The notes: a model not told the origin generated them from the letters alone. Counted from the stretch's first letter, positions 44,837-56,547 are shown. The stretch: 64,000 nucleotides of DNA from Mycobacterium sp. E2733 (GCF_001667585.1 NZ_LZJZ01000012.1:186001-250000), one strand, 5' to 3'. Numbers and translations: made by a program.

Positions 44837-45906
44837 GCCTGTTGCAACCGGGACTGTTTGTCGGCGGCGCTCAACGCGTCGAACATCGCGTCCAGGTCGC
44901 CATCGAGTACTTGATCGAGATTGTGTGCCTTGTAACCGATTCGGTGGTCGGTGATCCGGTTCTCCGGGAAGTTGTAGGTGCGAATGCGTTCGCTGCGGTC
45001 GACGGTCCGGATCTGGCTGGCCCGGTCGGCCGACGCGTTGGCCAGGGCCTGTTCTTCGGCCAAAGCCTGCAGGCGAGCGGCCAGCACCTGCAGCGCACGT
45101 GTCTTGTTCTGCAGCTGCGAGCGTTCGTTCTGGCACGTGACCACGATGCCGGTCGGCAGGTGCGTGATCCGCACCGCGGAGTCGGTGGTGTTTACTCCCT
45201 GCCCGCCCTTGCCGGACGAGCGGTACACGTCGATGCGCAGATCCGACTCGTCGATCTGCACCTCGCCCACTTCCTCGGGTTCGGGATAAACCAGTACGCC
45301 CGCCGCCGAAGTGTGTACGCGGCCTTGGGATTCCGTCACCGGGACGCGCTGCACCCGGTGCACCCCGCCCTCGAACTTCATCCGGGACCACACCCCGTCG
45401 GCCGAGTCGCCCTTGCTGGCGATACTGAGCGTCGCGTCCTTGTAGCCACCGAGGTCCGACGTGGTTTCGTCCAGTACGGTCACATTCCAGCCGTGCCGCT
45501 CGGCATAGCGGATGTACATTCTGGCGAGATCCGCCGCGAACAACGCCGATTCCTCGCCGCCCTCGCCGGATTTGACCTCGAGCACGATGTCGTCGGCGTC
45601 GTGCGGGTCGCGCGGGGCCAGCATGTCGGTCAGTTGGGTGTCCAATTCGGTGACCCGGGATTCGAGTTCGGTCACCTCATCGGCGAACGACTCGTCGTCG
45701 GCGGCCAACTCGCGCGCCGTCTCCAGGTCGCCGCGCGCCGACTCCAACTTGCGATACGTGGCAACGATCGGCGCCAATCGGGCGAAGCGACGGCCGGCTT
45801 TGCGCGCCTCGGCGGGATTGCTGTGCAGGTCGGGATCCGCCAGCCGTTGCTCGAGCTCGGCGTGTTCGGCCAGCAGCACGTCAATCGTCTGCACCGGCTG
45901 CGTCAC
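44833..45906 (-). CDS. prfA: Peptide chain release factor 1
   Basis: RF1 reads UAA and UAG stops. The 357-residue protein has the PxT codon-recognition region ([22 protein letters not shown]) and the catalytic GGQ loop in [26 protein letters not shown]. The N-terminal helical domain and the C-terminal [22 protein letters not shown] are standard. It is the first gene of the prfA-prmC-tsaC group. An upstream stem-loop separates it from rpmE. Confidence 0.97.
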   Translation of the reverse strand: MTQPVQTIDVLLAEHAELEQRLADPDLHSNPAEARKAGRRFARLAPIVATYRKLESARGDLETARELAADDESFADEVTELESRVTELDTQLTDMLAPRDPHDADDIVLEVKSGEGGEESALFAADLARMYIRYAERHGWNVTVLDETTSDLGGYKDATLSIASKGDSADGVWSRMKFEGGVHRVQRVPVTESQGRVHTSAAGVLVYPEPEEVGEVQIDESDLRIDVYRSSGKGGQGVNTTDSAVRITHLPTGIVVTCQNERSQLQNKTRALQVLAARLQALAEEQALANASADRASQIRTVDRSERIRTYNFPENRITDHRIGYKAHNLDQVLDGDLDAMFDALSAADKQSRLQQA

Positions 45907-45958
45907 CTGTCACCTCCTGCCCGTTTCGCCCCGCGGTTGCCATTGCCGTAAACGCAAA

Positions 45959-45998
45959 CCGACGCCCGGCCTGTGCTCTCGCACAGTTCGGGCGTCGG
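45959..45998 (-). terminator. 40-nt stem-loop between rpmE and prfA
   Basis: CCGACGCCCG (45989-45998, read on the minus strand) pairs with CGGGCGTCGG (45959-45968), and inside it CTGTGC pairs with GCACAG around a GAGA tetraloop. It begins 9 bp past the rpmE stop. There is no U-run, as in many mycobacterial terminators. It could end rpmE transcripts or protect their 3' end while letting some transcription reach prfA. Confidence 0.65.
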
Positions 45999-46006
45999 CA
46001 ACGCAG

Positions 46007-46243
46007 CTATTTGTCGGTGCTGTCCGCCGCGGCACCTTTGCGCTTGCCGTAACGCTTCTCGAAGCGGGCCACCCGGCCTCCGCTGTCAAGAATCTTCTGC
46101 TTGCCGGTGTAGAAGGGATGGCACTGCGAGCACACCTCGACGACAATGTTGCCGCCGGGCTTGGTGCTGCGGGTCTGGAAGGTGTTCCCACAGCCGCAGT
46201 GCACGGTGGTCTCCCCGTAGGCGGGGTGAATGTCAGATTTCAT
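46007..46243 (-). CDS. rpmE: 50S ribosomal protein L31 (zinc-binding form)
   Basis: A 78-residue L31. The zinc ligands are kept ([11 protein letters not shown] and [15 protein letters not shown]), so it is the C+ form that is replaced by a C- paralogue under zinc starvation in mycobacteria. ATG 46243 ([16 protein letters not shown]) is the family start. It lies between rho and prfA, as in M. tuberculosis (Rv1298). Confidence 0.96.
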   Translation of the reverse strand: MKSDIHPAYGETTVHCGCGNTFQTRSTKPGGNIVVEVCSQCHPFYTGKQKILDSGGRVARFEKRYGKRKGAAADSTDK

Positions 46244-46349
46244 GCTGTCCTCTTCGATCTTGTCGAGCACCGATTATGCCAGGTCAACCGCTATCCCCCC
46301 AAAACAACGGGGTGCCCGGCGGCATTCCCAGCGCTTGGGTTGTCGCGAA

Positions 46350-46398
46350 ACATAAACCACGGCGGGGTCTGCCGGCGTGTCCTATGCGTGGTTTATGT
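46350..46398. repeat. Perfect 12-bp inverted repeat between rho and rpmE
   Basis: ACATAAACCACG (46350-46361) and CGTGGTTTATGT (46387-46398) are perfect complements separated by 25 bp (GCGGGGTCTGCC region). It lies 37 bp past the rho stop in the 191-bp rho-rpmE gap. A stem-loop on the rho 3' UTR or a protein binding site are both possible. Confidence 0.6.
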
Positions 46399-46434
46399 GC
46401 CGTGACCGACCAGCCGGGCGCGGCTAGTCGTCGG

Positions 46435-48267
46435 CTAGTCGTTGTCCATCGATCCCGGTGTGGTCTTGGAGACCTGCACCAGGAACTCATAGTTGTTCTT
46501 CGTCTTGCGCAGCTGGGACATCAGCAGGTCGATGGCCTGATGAGAGTCCAGACCCGACAGCACGCGGCGCAACTTGTGCACGATCGCGAACTCGTCCGGC
46601 GACAGCAGCAGCTCGTCCTTGCGGGTACCCGAGGGGTTCACGTCGACCGCGGGGAAGACCCGCCGTTCCGAGATCTTGCGGTCCAGCTTGAGTTCGGCAT
46701 TACCGGTGCCCTTGAACTCCTCGAAGATGACGGTGTCGCCGGTGGATCCGGTCTCGACCATCGCGGTGGCGATGATCGTCAGCGACCCGCCTTCCTCGAT
46801 GTTTCGTGCGGCACCCAGGAAGCGCTTCGGCGGGTACAGCGCGGTGGAGTCGACACCACCGGACAGGATCCGGCCCGACGCGGGCGACGCGTTGTTGTAG
46901 GCGCGGCCCAGGCGGGTGATCGAGTCGAGCAGCACGACGACATCTTTGCCCTGCTCGACGAGCCGCTTGGCGCGCTCGATGGCCAATTCGGCGACGGAGG
47001 TGTGGTCCGACGGCGGCCGGTCGAAGGTCGACGCGATGACCTCACCCTTGACCGAACGCGTCATGTCGGTGACCTCCTCAGGCCGCTCGTCGACGAGCAC
47101 GACCATGAGGTGGCATTCCGGGTTGTTCCTGGTGATCGCGTTGGCGATGTCCTGCAGGATGGTCGTCTTACCGGCCTTCGGCGGCGACACGATCAGGGCG
47201 CGCTGGCCCTTACCGATCGGCATGATCAGGTCGATGACCCGGGTGGTGAGCCGATCGGGGGTGGTTTCCAGGCGAAGCCGCTGGTTCGGGTAGAGCGGCG
47301 TCAGCTTGGAAAAATCGGGCCGCTTTTTCGCGTCCTCGACCGGACCGCCGTTGACACTGTCCAGGCGCACCAGCGGGTTGAACTTCTGGCGCTGGTTGGG
47401 CTGTTCGCCGTCCTTCGGCACGCGAACCGCGCCGGTCACCGCGTCGCCGCGGCGCAGGCCGTTCTTGCGCACCATGTTCATGGACACGTAGACGTCGTGC
47501 GGACCGGCCAGGTAGCCGGAGGTGCGCACGAACGCGTAATTGTCGAGAACGTCAAGGATTCCGGCGACCGGCTGCACGACGTCGTCTTCACGAAGTTCGG
47601 TGTCGCCGCCCTCGCCGGACCGCTCACCGCGCCGCCTGCGATCGCGGAAGCGGCGACCACGCCTGCCTCCGCGGCCCTCGCCGTCGTCGTCCTGCTGGTT
47701 CGAGCCGCCGCGAGACTGCTGGCCGCCAGAGCCCTGCTGATCACCGCCCTGCTCGCTGCCGGAGTCTTGGCCGCGCTCGTCGCTCTGGTTGTCGCGCTTG
47801 CCGCCCTGGCGGGTGTGGGCCTCGCCGGTCGCATTGCCCTCGCGGCTGCGTGAGCGCTCGTCTTCGGCTTCGTCGCCGGTGCGGGCCGATCCCGCCTCGC
47901 GGGAGGCGCTGCGCCGTTCGCGGCGGGGCGCCTCGGTTGTCGAACCGTTCGGGTGGTCCTCGCCGGCGGGTGCTTCAGCACTGGCGGCTTCCGACGTCGC
48001 GCCGTCCTCGGAGGTGGCAGGGGCGGAAGTCCCGTTGGACTGTCCCCGGATTTCCTTGATGGCGGCGATGAGTTCGTTCTTGCGCATGCCCGACGTCCCC
48101 TTGACGCCGACCTCGTTAGCCAGCGCGCGCAGTTCGGGAAGCACCATGGTCGACAGAGAGCCAACCGAGGCTTTGGTTTTGACATCGGGTGTGTCTGGGG
48201 TCACAGCGCTCGGCACCTCATTGCTCTCGGTGCTCGCGTCAGCCGTGAATAGGTCCGTATCAGTCAC
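46435..48267 (-). CDS. rho: Transcription termination factor Rho
   Basis: Rho is the hexameric RNA helicase that ends transcription. The 610-residue protein has the N-terminal Rho-N helical domain (STMVLPELRALANEVGVKGTSGMRKNELIAAI), then a mycobacteria-type insertion of about 150 residues rich in Arg, Gly, Asp and Gln (RGGRRGRRFRDRRRRGERSGEGG), the cold-shock RNA-binding domain (GILDVLDNYAFVRTSGYLAG) and the ATPase with P-loop VSPPKAGKTTILQ. The start is GTG 48267 with GAAAGGAAATCC upstream. M. tuberculosis Rho (Rv1297) is about 602 residues. Confidence 0.97.
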   Translation of the reverse strand: MTDTDLFTADASTESNEVPSAVTPDTPDVKTKASVGSLSTMVLPELRALANEVGVKGTSGMRKNELIAAIKEIRGQSNGTSAPATSEDGATSEAASAEAPAGEDHPNGSTTEAPRRERRSASREAGSARTGDEAEDERSRSREGNATGEAHTRQGGKRDNQSDERGQDSGSEQGGDQQGSGGQQSRGGSNQQDDDGEGRGGRRGRRFRDRRRRGERSGEGGDTELREDDVVQPVAGILDVLDNYAFVRTSGYLAGPHDVYVSMNMVRKNGLRRGDAVTGAVRVPKDGEQPNQRQKFNPLVRLDSVNGGPVEDAKKRPDFSKLTPLYPNQRLRLETTPDRLTTRVIDLIMPIGKGQRALIVSPPKAGKTTILQDIANAITRNNPECHLMVVLVDERPEEVTDMTRSVKGEVIASTFDRPPSDHTSVAELAIERAKRLVEQGKDVVVLLDSITRLGRAYNNASPASGRILSGGVDSTALYPPKRFLGAARNIEEGGSLTIIATAMVETGSTGDTVIFEEFKGTGNAELKLDRKISERRVFPAVDVNPSGTRKDELLLSPDEFAIVHKLRRVLSGLDSHQAIDLLMSQLRKTKNNYEFLVQVSKTTPGSMDND

Positions 48268-48534
48268 GGATTTCCTTTCTTCCCCCGCTGATCACGTCAT
48301 CCGGGGGGTTCGTTGCATTCAGCCAAATCGCCGAGTGCGCCCAAATATCGACTCTGCAACGGTGATCGCCTTAATCGGCGGAGTAAGCGGCGAACCTCGT
48401 CCACGAGAAGAATTGGTGTTGTCCTAGCGGCAAGGCAGTATGTATGCAGATGCAGATGCTGCGATTGCTGGACGGGTCCGAGGATAGCCCGCATCCTGCC
48501 TGGAAGCAAGCAAACCCTCCGGCCACGCTGTGAA
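48268..48534 (-). promoter_or_regulatory. rho leader and promoter region
   Basis: A 267-bp gap between thrB and rho, both leftward, without a convincing gene. Bacterial rho genes often have long autoregulated leaders, and this gap is long enough for one. A GC-rich stretch beside the thrB stop and an AT-richer stretch near 48430-48450 (CATACATACTGCC on the minus strand) is the best place for a promoter, but I cannot fix the boxes. Confidence 0.35.
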
Positions 48535-50589
<2,055 letters not shown>

Positions 50590-50593
<4 letters not shown>

Positions 50594-51915
50594 GAGCCGG
50601 TCTCTTCCAGTCGCAGCACGCTGGTGACGCCCTGCACGACATCCAAATCCGCCAGCGCATGGACGGTTTCGGAGAGGGCGGCGTCGGTGGCGCTGTGGGT
50701 GACCACCACGACACGGGCTCCCACCCGTCGCCCGCCTTCGTCGGACACGCCCTCCTGCCGGACCTCGGCGATGCTCACCTCTCGCTTGGCGAATTCGGCC
50801 GCCACGGTGGACAACACACCAGGCTTGTCGGCGACGTTCATGCTGACGTAGTAGCGGGTATTGATGAAACCCATTGGCGCGATGGGAAGTTGGGCGTACT
50901 TGGATTCTTTCGGCCCGCGACTGCCCAGCACCCGGTTGCGGGCGGCCATCACCAGGTCACCGGTGACCGCGGATGCGGTGGGCGCGCCACCGGCGCCCTG
51001 GCCGTAGAACATCAGCCGGCCCGCCGCCTTGGCCTCGACCACGACGGCGTTGAACGCCCCGTTGACCGTGGCCAACGGGTGCGACAGCGGCACCAGCGCC
51101 GGATAGACGCGGGCCGAGACCCGTTCCTGCCCATCGTCGCCCGTGATGCGCTCGCAGATGGACAACAGCTTGATGGTGCAACCCAAAGACCGCGCGGAGG
51201 CGAAGTCGGCCGGAGTGACCTTGGTGATGCCCTCGCGATAGACGTCGTCGGCGGTCACCCGGGTGTGAAAGGCGATCGATGCCAGGATCGCGGCCTTGGC
51301 CGCGGCGTCGTAGCCTTCGACGTCGGCCGTGGGATCGGCCTCGGCGTAGCCCAGTGCGCTCGCCTCGGCCAGGGCGGTCTCGTAGTCGGCACCGGTGCTG
51401 TCCATCGCGGACAGGATGTAGTTGGTGGTGCCGTTGACGATGCCGGCGACCCGCAGCACGGTGTCGCCCGCCAGCGACTGAGTGAGCGGGCGGATAACCG
51501 GGATCGCGCCCGCGACCGCCGCCTCGAAATACAGGTCGACGTGGGCGTTTTCGGCGGCCTGCGCCAATTCCCCGGTGGAGGTGGCCAACAGCGCCTTGTT
51601 CGCCGTGACGACGGATTTGCCGTGCTCGAGCGCGCGCAGGATAGCCTTGCGGGCCGGTTCGACCGGCCCCATCAACTCCAAGACGATGTCGACGTCTTCG
51701 CGGGACACGAGTTCCTCGACGTTGTCGGTGAGCAACTCGATCGGGACGCCGCGGTCCGCGGCGACCCGCCGCACTCCGACGCCGCGCAACACCAAGGGCG
51801 CGCCGACGCGAGCCGCGAGGTCGTCGGCGCTGTCCTCGATGATCCGGACGACTTCGCTTCCGACGTTGCCGAACCCGAGTACCGCTACGCCGACGGGCTT
51901 CTCGTCACGGGGCAC
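50590..51915 (-). CDS. hom: Homoserine dehydrogenase
   Basis: It reduces aspartate semialdehyde to homoserine, the branch to threonine and methionine. It is 441 residues. The NAD(P)-binding fold starts [17 protein letters not shown]. The catalytic domain has [16 protein letters not shown] and [25 protein letters not shown] (with the catalytic Lys and Asp). The C-terminal ACT domain ([32 protein letters not shown]) gives threonine feedback. The start is GTG 51915. M. tuberculosis calls it thrA (Rv1294). Confidence 0.97.
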
Positions 51916-51918
51916 AGT

Positions 51919-53337
51919 TCACCTCACTTCCAGACTCAGTAGATCGTCAACCGTCTCGCGGCGCAGGATCAGGCGGGACCGCCCCGCACGAACCGCCACC
52001 ACCGCCGGCCTGCAGATCAGGTTGTAGCGGCTCGACAGCGAATAGCAGTACGCGCCGGTCGCGGCGACCCCCAGCAGATCACCGGGGTGCAGGTCGTCGG
52101 GCACCCAGACGTCGCGCACGACGATGTCACCGGTTTCGCAGTGTTTTCCGACGATCCGCGCAAGCGTTGCCGGTGCGTCGCTGGCCCGCGAGACGAGCCG
52201 GGCGTCGTACTGCGCGTCATACAGCGCGGTGCGGATGTTGTCGCTCATGCCGCCGTCGACGCTGACATAACGGCGCTCGGCCGTGCTGCTCACGTCGACG
52301 TCTTTGACGGTGCCCACCTCATACAGCGTGATGGTGCCCGGCCCGGCGATGGCACGCCCAGGCTCCACCACCAGCCTCGGGGTGGGCAGCCCGACGGCCG
52401 CCGATTCGTTGCCGACGATTGCCGTCAGCTTGGCCGCCAGTTCTGCCACCGGAGGCGGGTCGTCGGTTCCCAGGTATGAAATCCCCAGCCCCCCACCGAG
52501 GTCCACGGTCGAGACCTGCCCCGTCTTGTCGACGCCGAATTCGTCGACGATTTGGTGGAGCAGCCCGATGACACGGTGCGCGGCGACCTCGAAGCCGTCG
52601 ACGTCGAAGATCTGTGAGCCGATGTGGCTGTGCAGCCCCACCAGTCGCAGGTGATCGGTGGCGAATACCCGGCGCACCGCGGCCATCGCCGCGCCGCTGG
52701 CCACCGACAGCCCGAACTTCTGGTCTTCGTGTGCGGTGGAGATGAACTCGTGCGTGTGCGCCTCGACGCCCACCGTGAGGCGGACGTAGACATCCTGGAC
52801 GACGCCGGCCTCCCCCGCGATGGCATCGAGGCGCTCGATTTCGGTCATCGAGTCCAGGACGACGTGCGCGACCCCAACCTTGACCGCCGAGGTCAGTTCC
52901 GCAACGGACTTGTTGTTGCCGTGGAAGGTGATCCGCTCCGGCGGGAAGTTCGCGTGCAGCGCGACCGCGAGCTCGCCACCGGTGGACACGTCGAGCGAGA
53001 GGCCTTCCTCATCGATCCAGCGCGCAATCTCGGTGCACAGGAAAGCCTTTGCCGCGTAGCACACGTTGCGCCCGCCACCGAACGCCGTCGCCAGCTCGCG
53101 GCACCGGGAACGGAAGTCGTCCTCGTCAATGACGAACAGCGGGGTGCCGTACTCCCGGGCGAGCTGGGTCACCGGGATTCCGGCGAGGCTGGCCACACCC
53201 GCGTCGTCGCGAACGATGTTGCGCGGCCACACGTTCGAGGCAAGGCGCAGCAGCTCGTCGGGAGATTGCGGTCGCGGCGGGCTATTCGGGTGCCGGGTCT
53301 CCTCGGCATGCCGGGGACCGGCGGGGTGCACGTTCAC
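51919..53337 (-). CDS. lysA: Diaminopimelate decarboxylase
   Basis: The last step of lysine synthesis, a PLP fold-type III enzyme of 472 residues. The PLP lysine is in [16 protein letters not shown]; other landmarks are [38 protein letters not shown] and the substrate Cys/Glu region [11 protein letters not shown]. Start GTG 53337 overlaps the argS stop by 4 bp (GTGA). It gives an N-terminus about 25 residues longer than M. tuberculosis LysA (rich in Pro/His), so a later start near residue 26 is also possible. Confidence 0.95.
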   Translation of the reverse strand: MNVHPAGPRHAEETRHPNSPPRPQSPDELLRLASNVWPRNIVRDDAGVASLAGIPVTQLAREYGTPLFVIDEDDFRSRCRELATAFGGGRNVCYAAKAFLCTEIARWIDEEGLSLDVSTGGELAVALHANFPPERITFHGNNKSVAELTSAVKVGVAHVVLDSMTEIERLDAIAGEAGVVQDVYVRLTVGVEAHTHEFISTAHEDQKFGLSVASGAAMAAVRRVFATDHLRLVGLHSHIGSQIFDVDGFEVAAHRVIGLLHQIVDEFGVDKTGQVSTVDLGGGLGISYLGTDDPPPVAELAAKLTAIVGNESAAVGLPTPRLVVEPGRAIAGPGTITLYEVGTVKDVDVSSTAERRYVSVDGGMSDNIRTALYDAQYDARLVSRASDAPATLARIVGKHCETGDIVVRDVWVPDDLHPGDLLGVAATGAYCYSLSSRYNLICRPAVVAVRAGRSRLILRRETVDDLLSLEVR

Positions 53338-54986
53338 ATTCGCTCCGGAGCGGTGACGCCGAGGATCGTCAGCCCATTGGCGATGACCTGCCGGGTGGCC
53401 TCACACAGCGCCAGGCGCGCGGTATGCAGGTCGGTTGGCTGTTCGTCGCCCTGGGGCAGAACCCGGCACGAGTCGTAGAACCGGTGGTAGTCGCCGGCCA
53501 GGTCTTCCAGGTAACGGCACACCCGATGCGGTTCCCGCAGGGACGCAGCCATTTTCAGTACACGGGGGAATTCCCCGATGCTGCGCAGCAGGGTCCCCTC
53601 TTTGTCGTGGCTGAGCAGCTCGAGGTGGCCGGTGTCGGGGACCAAACCCAGTTCGGCCGCGTTGCGCGCCAGCGCCGACAGGCGGGCATGCGCGTATTGC
53701 ACGTAGTAGACCGGGTTTTCATTCGAGGCCGATGACCAAAGTGCCAAGTCGATGTCGATGGGGGTGTCGACCGAGGAACGGATCAGGCTGTAGCGCGCCG
53801 CGTCGACGCCGATCGCCTCGACCAGGTCATCGAGCGTGATCACGGTTCCGGCGCGCTTGCTCATCCGGACCGGCGCACCGTCACGGACCAGGTTCACCAT
53901 CTGCCCGATAAGTACCTCGACGGTCGCCGGGTCGTCACCGAACGCGGCGGCCACGGCCTTGAGCCGGGCGATGTATCCGTGGTGGTCGGCGCCGAGCATG
54001 TAGATGCACAAGTCGAAGCCGCGCTGCCGCTTGTCCAGGTAGTAGGCGATGTCACCGGCGATGTAGGCCGGCTTGCCGTCGCTCTTGATCACGACGCGGT
54101 CCTTGTCGTCACCAAAAGCGCTGGTGCGCAACCAGCTTGCGCCGTCTTTTTCGTAGATGTTGCCGGTCTCGCGCAACCGGGCGATGGCCTGGTCGACGCG
54201 GCCGCTGGTGTGCATCGAGTCTTCGTGGGTGTAGACGTCGAAGTCGGTCCCGAACTCGTGCAACGACTCTTTGATGTGGGCGAACATCAGGTCGACGCCG
54301 ATTGCCCGGAACGTCTCGCGCATGTCGGCGTCCGGCTGGCTCAGCGCGTCGGGCGCCTTCTGCAGCACCTGCGCGGCGATGTCGTTGATGTAGGCGCCGG
54401 CATAGCCGTCCTCGGGGGTTGGTTCGCCCTTGGCGGCGGCGATCAGCGAGCTGGCGAAGCGGTCGATCTGCGCGCCGTGGTCGTTGAAGTAGTACTCCCG
54501 CAGGACGTCGGCGCCCTGGGTGGCCAGCAACCGGCCCAGCGCGTCGCCGACGGCGGCCCAGCGGGTGCCGCCGATGTGGATGGGTCCGGTGGGGTTGGCC
54601 GAGACGAACTCGAGGTTGATCTTGTGGCCGGCCAGCGCATCGGACTGGCCGAAGGCGTCGCCGGCCCCAATGACGGCGTTGACGATCTTGGCCTGCGCCG
54701 ATGCCTCGAGGCGCAGGTTGATGAAGCCGGGTCCGGCCACTTCCGCCGAGGCGACACCGTCGGCCTGTGCCAGCGCCTCGGCCAGCCATCCGGCCAGTTC
54801 ACGGGGGTTGGCGCCGACCTTCTTGCCCAGCTGGAGCGCCAGGTTGCTGGCATAGTCGCCGTGCTCTGGATTGCGGGGGCGCTCCACGGTGACCGTCGCC
54901 GGCAATGCGGCAGCATCCAGCCCGCGCTCGGCCAGCACCGCGGACGCGGTGGTTTTGAGCAGCTCAGCGAGGTCAGCGGGGGTCAC
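53334..54986 (-). CDS. argS: Arginyl-tRNA synthetase
   Basis: A class I synthetase, 550 residues, the same as M. tuberculosis ArgS (Rv1292). The HIGH signature is [22 protein letters not shown] and the KMSKS-like loop is [22 protein letters not shown]. The N-terminal Add-1 domain and the C-terminal DALR anticodon-binding domain ([19 protein letters not shown]) are complete. The start is GTG 54986. It is divergent from tRNA-Arg(CCG), so enzyme and substrate share a 115-bp intergenic region. Confidence 0.97.
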   Translation of the reverse strand: MTPADLAELLKTTASAVLAERGLDAAALPATVTVERPRNPEHGDYASNLALQLGKKVGANPRELAGWLAEALAQADGVASAEVAGPGFINLRLEASAQAKIVNAVIGAGDAFGQSDALAGHKINLEFVSANPTGPIHIGGTRWAAVGDALGRLLATQGADVLREYYFNDHGAQIDRFASSLIAAAKGEPTPEDGYAGAYINDIAAQVLQKAPDALSQPDADMRETFRAIGVDLMFAHIKESLHEFGTDFDVYTHEDSMHTSGRVDQAIARLRETGNIYEKDGASWLRTSAFGDDKDRVVIKSDGKPAYIAGDIAYYLDKRQRGFDLCIYMLGADHHGYIARLKAVAAAFGDDPATVEVLIGQMVNLVRDGAPVRMSKRAGTVITLDDLVEAIGVDAARYSLIRSSVDTPIDIDLALWSSASNENPVYYVQYAHARLSALARNAAELGLVPDTGHLELLSHDKEGTLLRSIGEFPRVLKMAASLREPHRVCRYLEDLAGDYHRFYDSCRVLPQGDEQPTDLHTARLALCEATRQVIANGLTILGVTAPERM

Positions 54987-55101
54987 GAGCGTCCATCCTA
55001 TTGGCTGCGGTGCCCGCGCCCCGAATCCATTGCGGTGGCAAAGCGGCTACCGTCATGCGCTAGTCTGGCGGGGCCCAATGGCGCAACACCGAAGTCGTAG
55101 C

Positions 55102-55174
55102 GCCCCCGTAGCTCAGGGGATAGAGCGTCTGCCTCCGGAGCAGAAGGCCGCAGGTTCGAATCCTGCCGGGGGCA
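55102..55174 (+). tRNA. tRNA-Arg (anticodon CCG)
   Basis: A 73-nt cloverleaf. The acceptor arms GCCCCCG and CGGGGGC pair fully. The D-loop is AGCTCAGGGGATAGAGC. The anticodon arm TCTGC-CTCCGGA-GCAGA carries CCG, which reads CGG codons. The T-arm is GCAGG-TTCGAAT-CCTGC. The CCA end is not encoded. It is the last collinear gene before the mobile region, and its 3' end is the likely attachment site. Confidence 0.97.
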
Positions 55175-55561
55175 CTGCTTGACCAGTGCAAACACAAAAC
55201 CGTGCAGATGCGTGAAATAACGGGCACCTAACAGCTGGTCCACCGCTCTGCTGTCCAGGGCAATGCCCGCCCACCCCAAAAGCAGACGTCAGCCGTGGTC
55301 GTAGTGGCCGGAGTCGCGGTATTCGCGGCGTTAACCGCACCATGAACATCGCTCCACCTTGAATGTGGCGTCTGGATCGTCGGGTATCTCGCCTACCTCG
55401 ACAAGGTGCCAGTTGTGGACGTGGTGGTTACCCATGTGCCGATCTTTCCACGACAGCGTCTTCATACGTCGCGTTCCACACAGATGCCCAGTTCTCCACA
55501 TATATATCACTTCTGTTGCGTGCCTTGGCGTTTCGCTGTCACCGACATACTGTCGACCGCT
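55175..55561. other. Non-coding stretch after tRNA-Arg
   Basis: 387 bp without a convincing gene. Frames that translate the tRNA in antisense are artefacts. Bases about 55290-55341 read as a short hydrophobic run (AVVVVAGVAVFAALTAP, then stop) without a start, perhaps a gene fragment. An AT-rich patch with ATATATAT lies near 55500. If the element is inserted at the tRNA, the left att site and junction are in this part. Confidence 0.45.
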
Positions 55562-55919
55562 ATGACCACCACATACGAGTTCCCGCCAACCCCGCCGACC
55601 GCGAGGCGGCTGCCTTGGACCTGATCGTCCAGCTGCCCGCCAAGCTGCTGGACACCCACGCCTTCACCGAGGTCCTGCAGGACTTGTGCGGGCCGCTGCA
55701 CGCCGAGGGTGCGTTGGCCGGACTGTGCTGGGATGACGCCCGCCAGGTCGCCGCAGCGGTGGCCCTGGGCGCCTGCGACCACGATGACCTCGCCCTGGGC
55801 AACCCACAACCGGGCACGTACCGTGCTCGCCGGCAGCGACCGCAGCAATATCTGGCACGATCCGTGACTGCGCGGCCTGGGCACTCATCACCGCCGCAAG
55901 CGTGGTGGCGCTGCTATGA
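55562..55919 (+). pseudogene. Frameshifted small mycobacterial gene of unknown function
   Basis: ATG 55562 begins MTTTYEFP, but coding character then moves to the next frame (PADREAAALDLIVQLPAKLLDTHAFTEVLQDLCGPLHAEGALAGLCWDDARQVAAAVALGA) and, after about 55795, to a third frame (GQPTTGHVPCSPAATAAISGTIRDCAAWALITAASVVALL) ending at TGA 55917-55919. Each jump fits the loss of one G within a short G/C run (TTCCCGCC and CTGGGCAA). The restored product would be about 119 residues. It may be a decaying gene or one with two base-call errors. No function is known to me. Confidence 0.55.
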
Positions 55920-55990
55920 GTCGAAATTGTTCGTTCTGTCCGCCCTGTTCACCGGCTTTCAGGCAGTTCGAGCCGCGTTACAACTTCGCA

Positions 55991-56053
55991 AACGTACGTG
56001 ATTTCGTACACTTTGGGAGGAAATAACTTGAAAAACGTACGGAGATGCGTACA
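55991..56053 (+). promoter_or_regulatory. Paired operator sites upstream of the antitoxin gene
   Basis: Two 20-bp sites, 55991-56010 and 56034-56053, both read AACGTACG, then 6 variable bases, then CGTACA. The halves CGTACG and CGTAC(A) are inverted repeats, so each site is a near-palindrome suitable for a dimer. They are spaced 43 bp (about four helical turns). Phd/YefM antitoxins repress their own operons through such sites. Confidence 0.7.
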
Positions 56054-56066
56054 GTTCTTGACATGA
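56028..56066 (+). CDS. Possible 12-residue leader peptide coupled to the antitoxin
   Basis: A strong ribosome site GGGAGG (56015-56020) stands 7 nt before TTG 56028. That frame reads MKNVRRCVQFLT and stops at TGA 56064-56066, which overlaps the antitoxin ATG 56063 as ATGA. The antitoxin start itself has no good ribosome site, so the leader may deliver ribosomes to it. No protein family can be claimed for so short a peptide. Confidence 0.35.
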   Translation: MKNVRRCVQFLT

Positions 56067-56314
56067 ACGCGAACGAGCTCCGTACTGCCGAGTCCGCTTC
56101 GATTGCCCTCACCGAGGTGCGGGACAACATCAAGGCCATCATCGACGAAGTTGTGACTACAGCCACGGAGTACACCATTACCCGCCACGGCAAGCCCGTC
56201 GCAGTCATCCTCTCCTATGAGGAGTACGAGTCGCTGGTCGAGACACTCAACATCCTGAGCGACGACGAGGCGATGGATGCGATCGAGGAAGCTGAGGCGG
56301 AGCTCAACGGATGA
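56063..56314 (+). CDS. Type II antitoxin, Phd/YefM family
   Basis: An 83-residue antitoxin. The N-terminal DNA-binding fold reads IALTEVRDNIKAIIDEVVTTATEYTITRHGKPVAVILSYEEYESLVETL, the standard Phd/YefM core, followed by an acidic toxin-binding tail (SDDEAMDAIEEAEAELNG). Two ATG codons are possible: 56045 gives 6 more residues but lies inside the second operator, so I prefer 56063. It overlaps the toxin gene by 4 bp (ATGA). It neutralises the toxin and, with it, represses the operon. Confidence 0.88.
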   Translation: MNANELRTAESASIALTEVRDNIKAIIDEVVTTATEYTITRHGKPVAVILSYEEYESLVETLNILSDDEAMDAIEEAEAELNG

Positions 56315-56547
56315 CCCGTCGAACAAGGCGCGCGACTAAAGATCTGGAGCAACTTCCGGATGTTTTGCTCGCGAAGGCCGAGGCGCTGATCGAGCGGTTA
56401 CAGACCGAACCCGCGCTCGGCAAGAAGTTGAAGGGCAGGCTTGAGGGAAAGCGTTCTCTTCGGCTGGGGCGAACCCACCGAATCATCTACTGCGTCGACC
56501 CGCTGGTTGTGCTCACGATCGTCCCGCGGAAGGACGCGTATAGATGA
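56311..56547 (+). CDS. Type II toxin, RelE/ParE superfamily
   Basis: A 78-residue basic protein. The C-terminal strands KKLKGRLEGKRSLRLGRTHRIIYCVDPLVVLTIVPRKDAYR are the RelE/ParE signature (R-x-G-x-x-R-x-x-Y ... V-x-x-R-K-x-A-Y). In RelE-like toxins the basic residues and the C-terminal Tyr cleave mRNA on the ribosome; ParE-like members poison gyrase. The sequence alone does not decide between them. It overlaps both the antitoxin before it and the 487-residue gene after it by 4 bp. Confidence 0.87.
   Translation: MTRRTRRATKDLEQLPDVLLAKAEALIERLQTEPALGKKLKGRLEGKRSLRLGRTHRIIYCVDPLVVLTIVPRKDAYR

Noticed and set aside
45973..47853. 626-codon open frame antisense to rho and rpmE
   Set aside because: Rho and L31 are unmistakable on the minus strand.
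54998..55349. Two minus-strand frames across tRNA-Arg (products with PAGFEPAAFCSGG and RQDSNLRPSAPEAD)
   Set aside because: These are the well-known spurious translations of a tRNA on the wrong strand.
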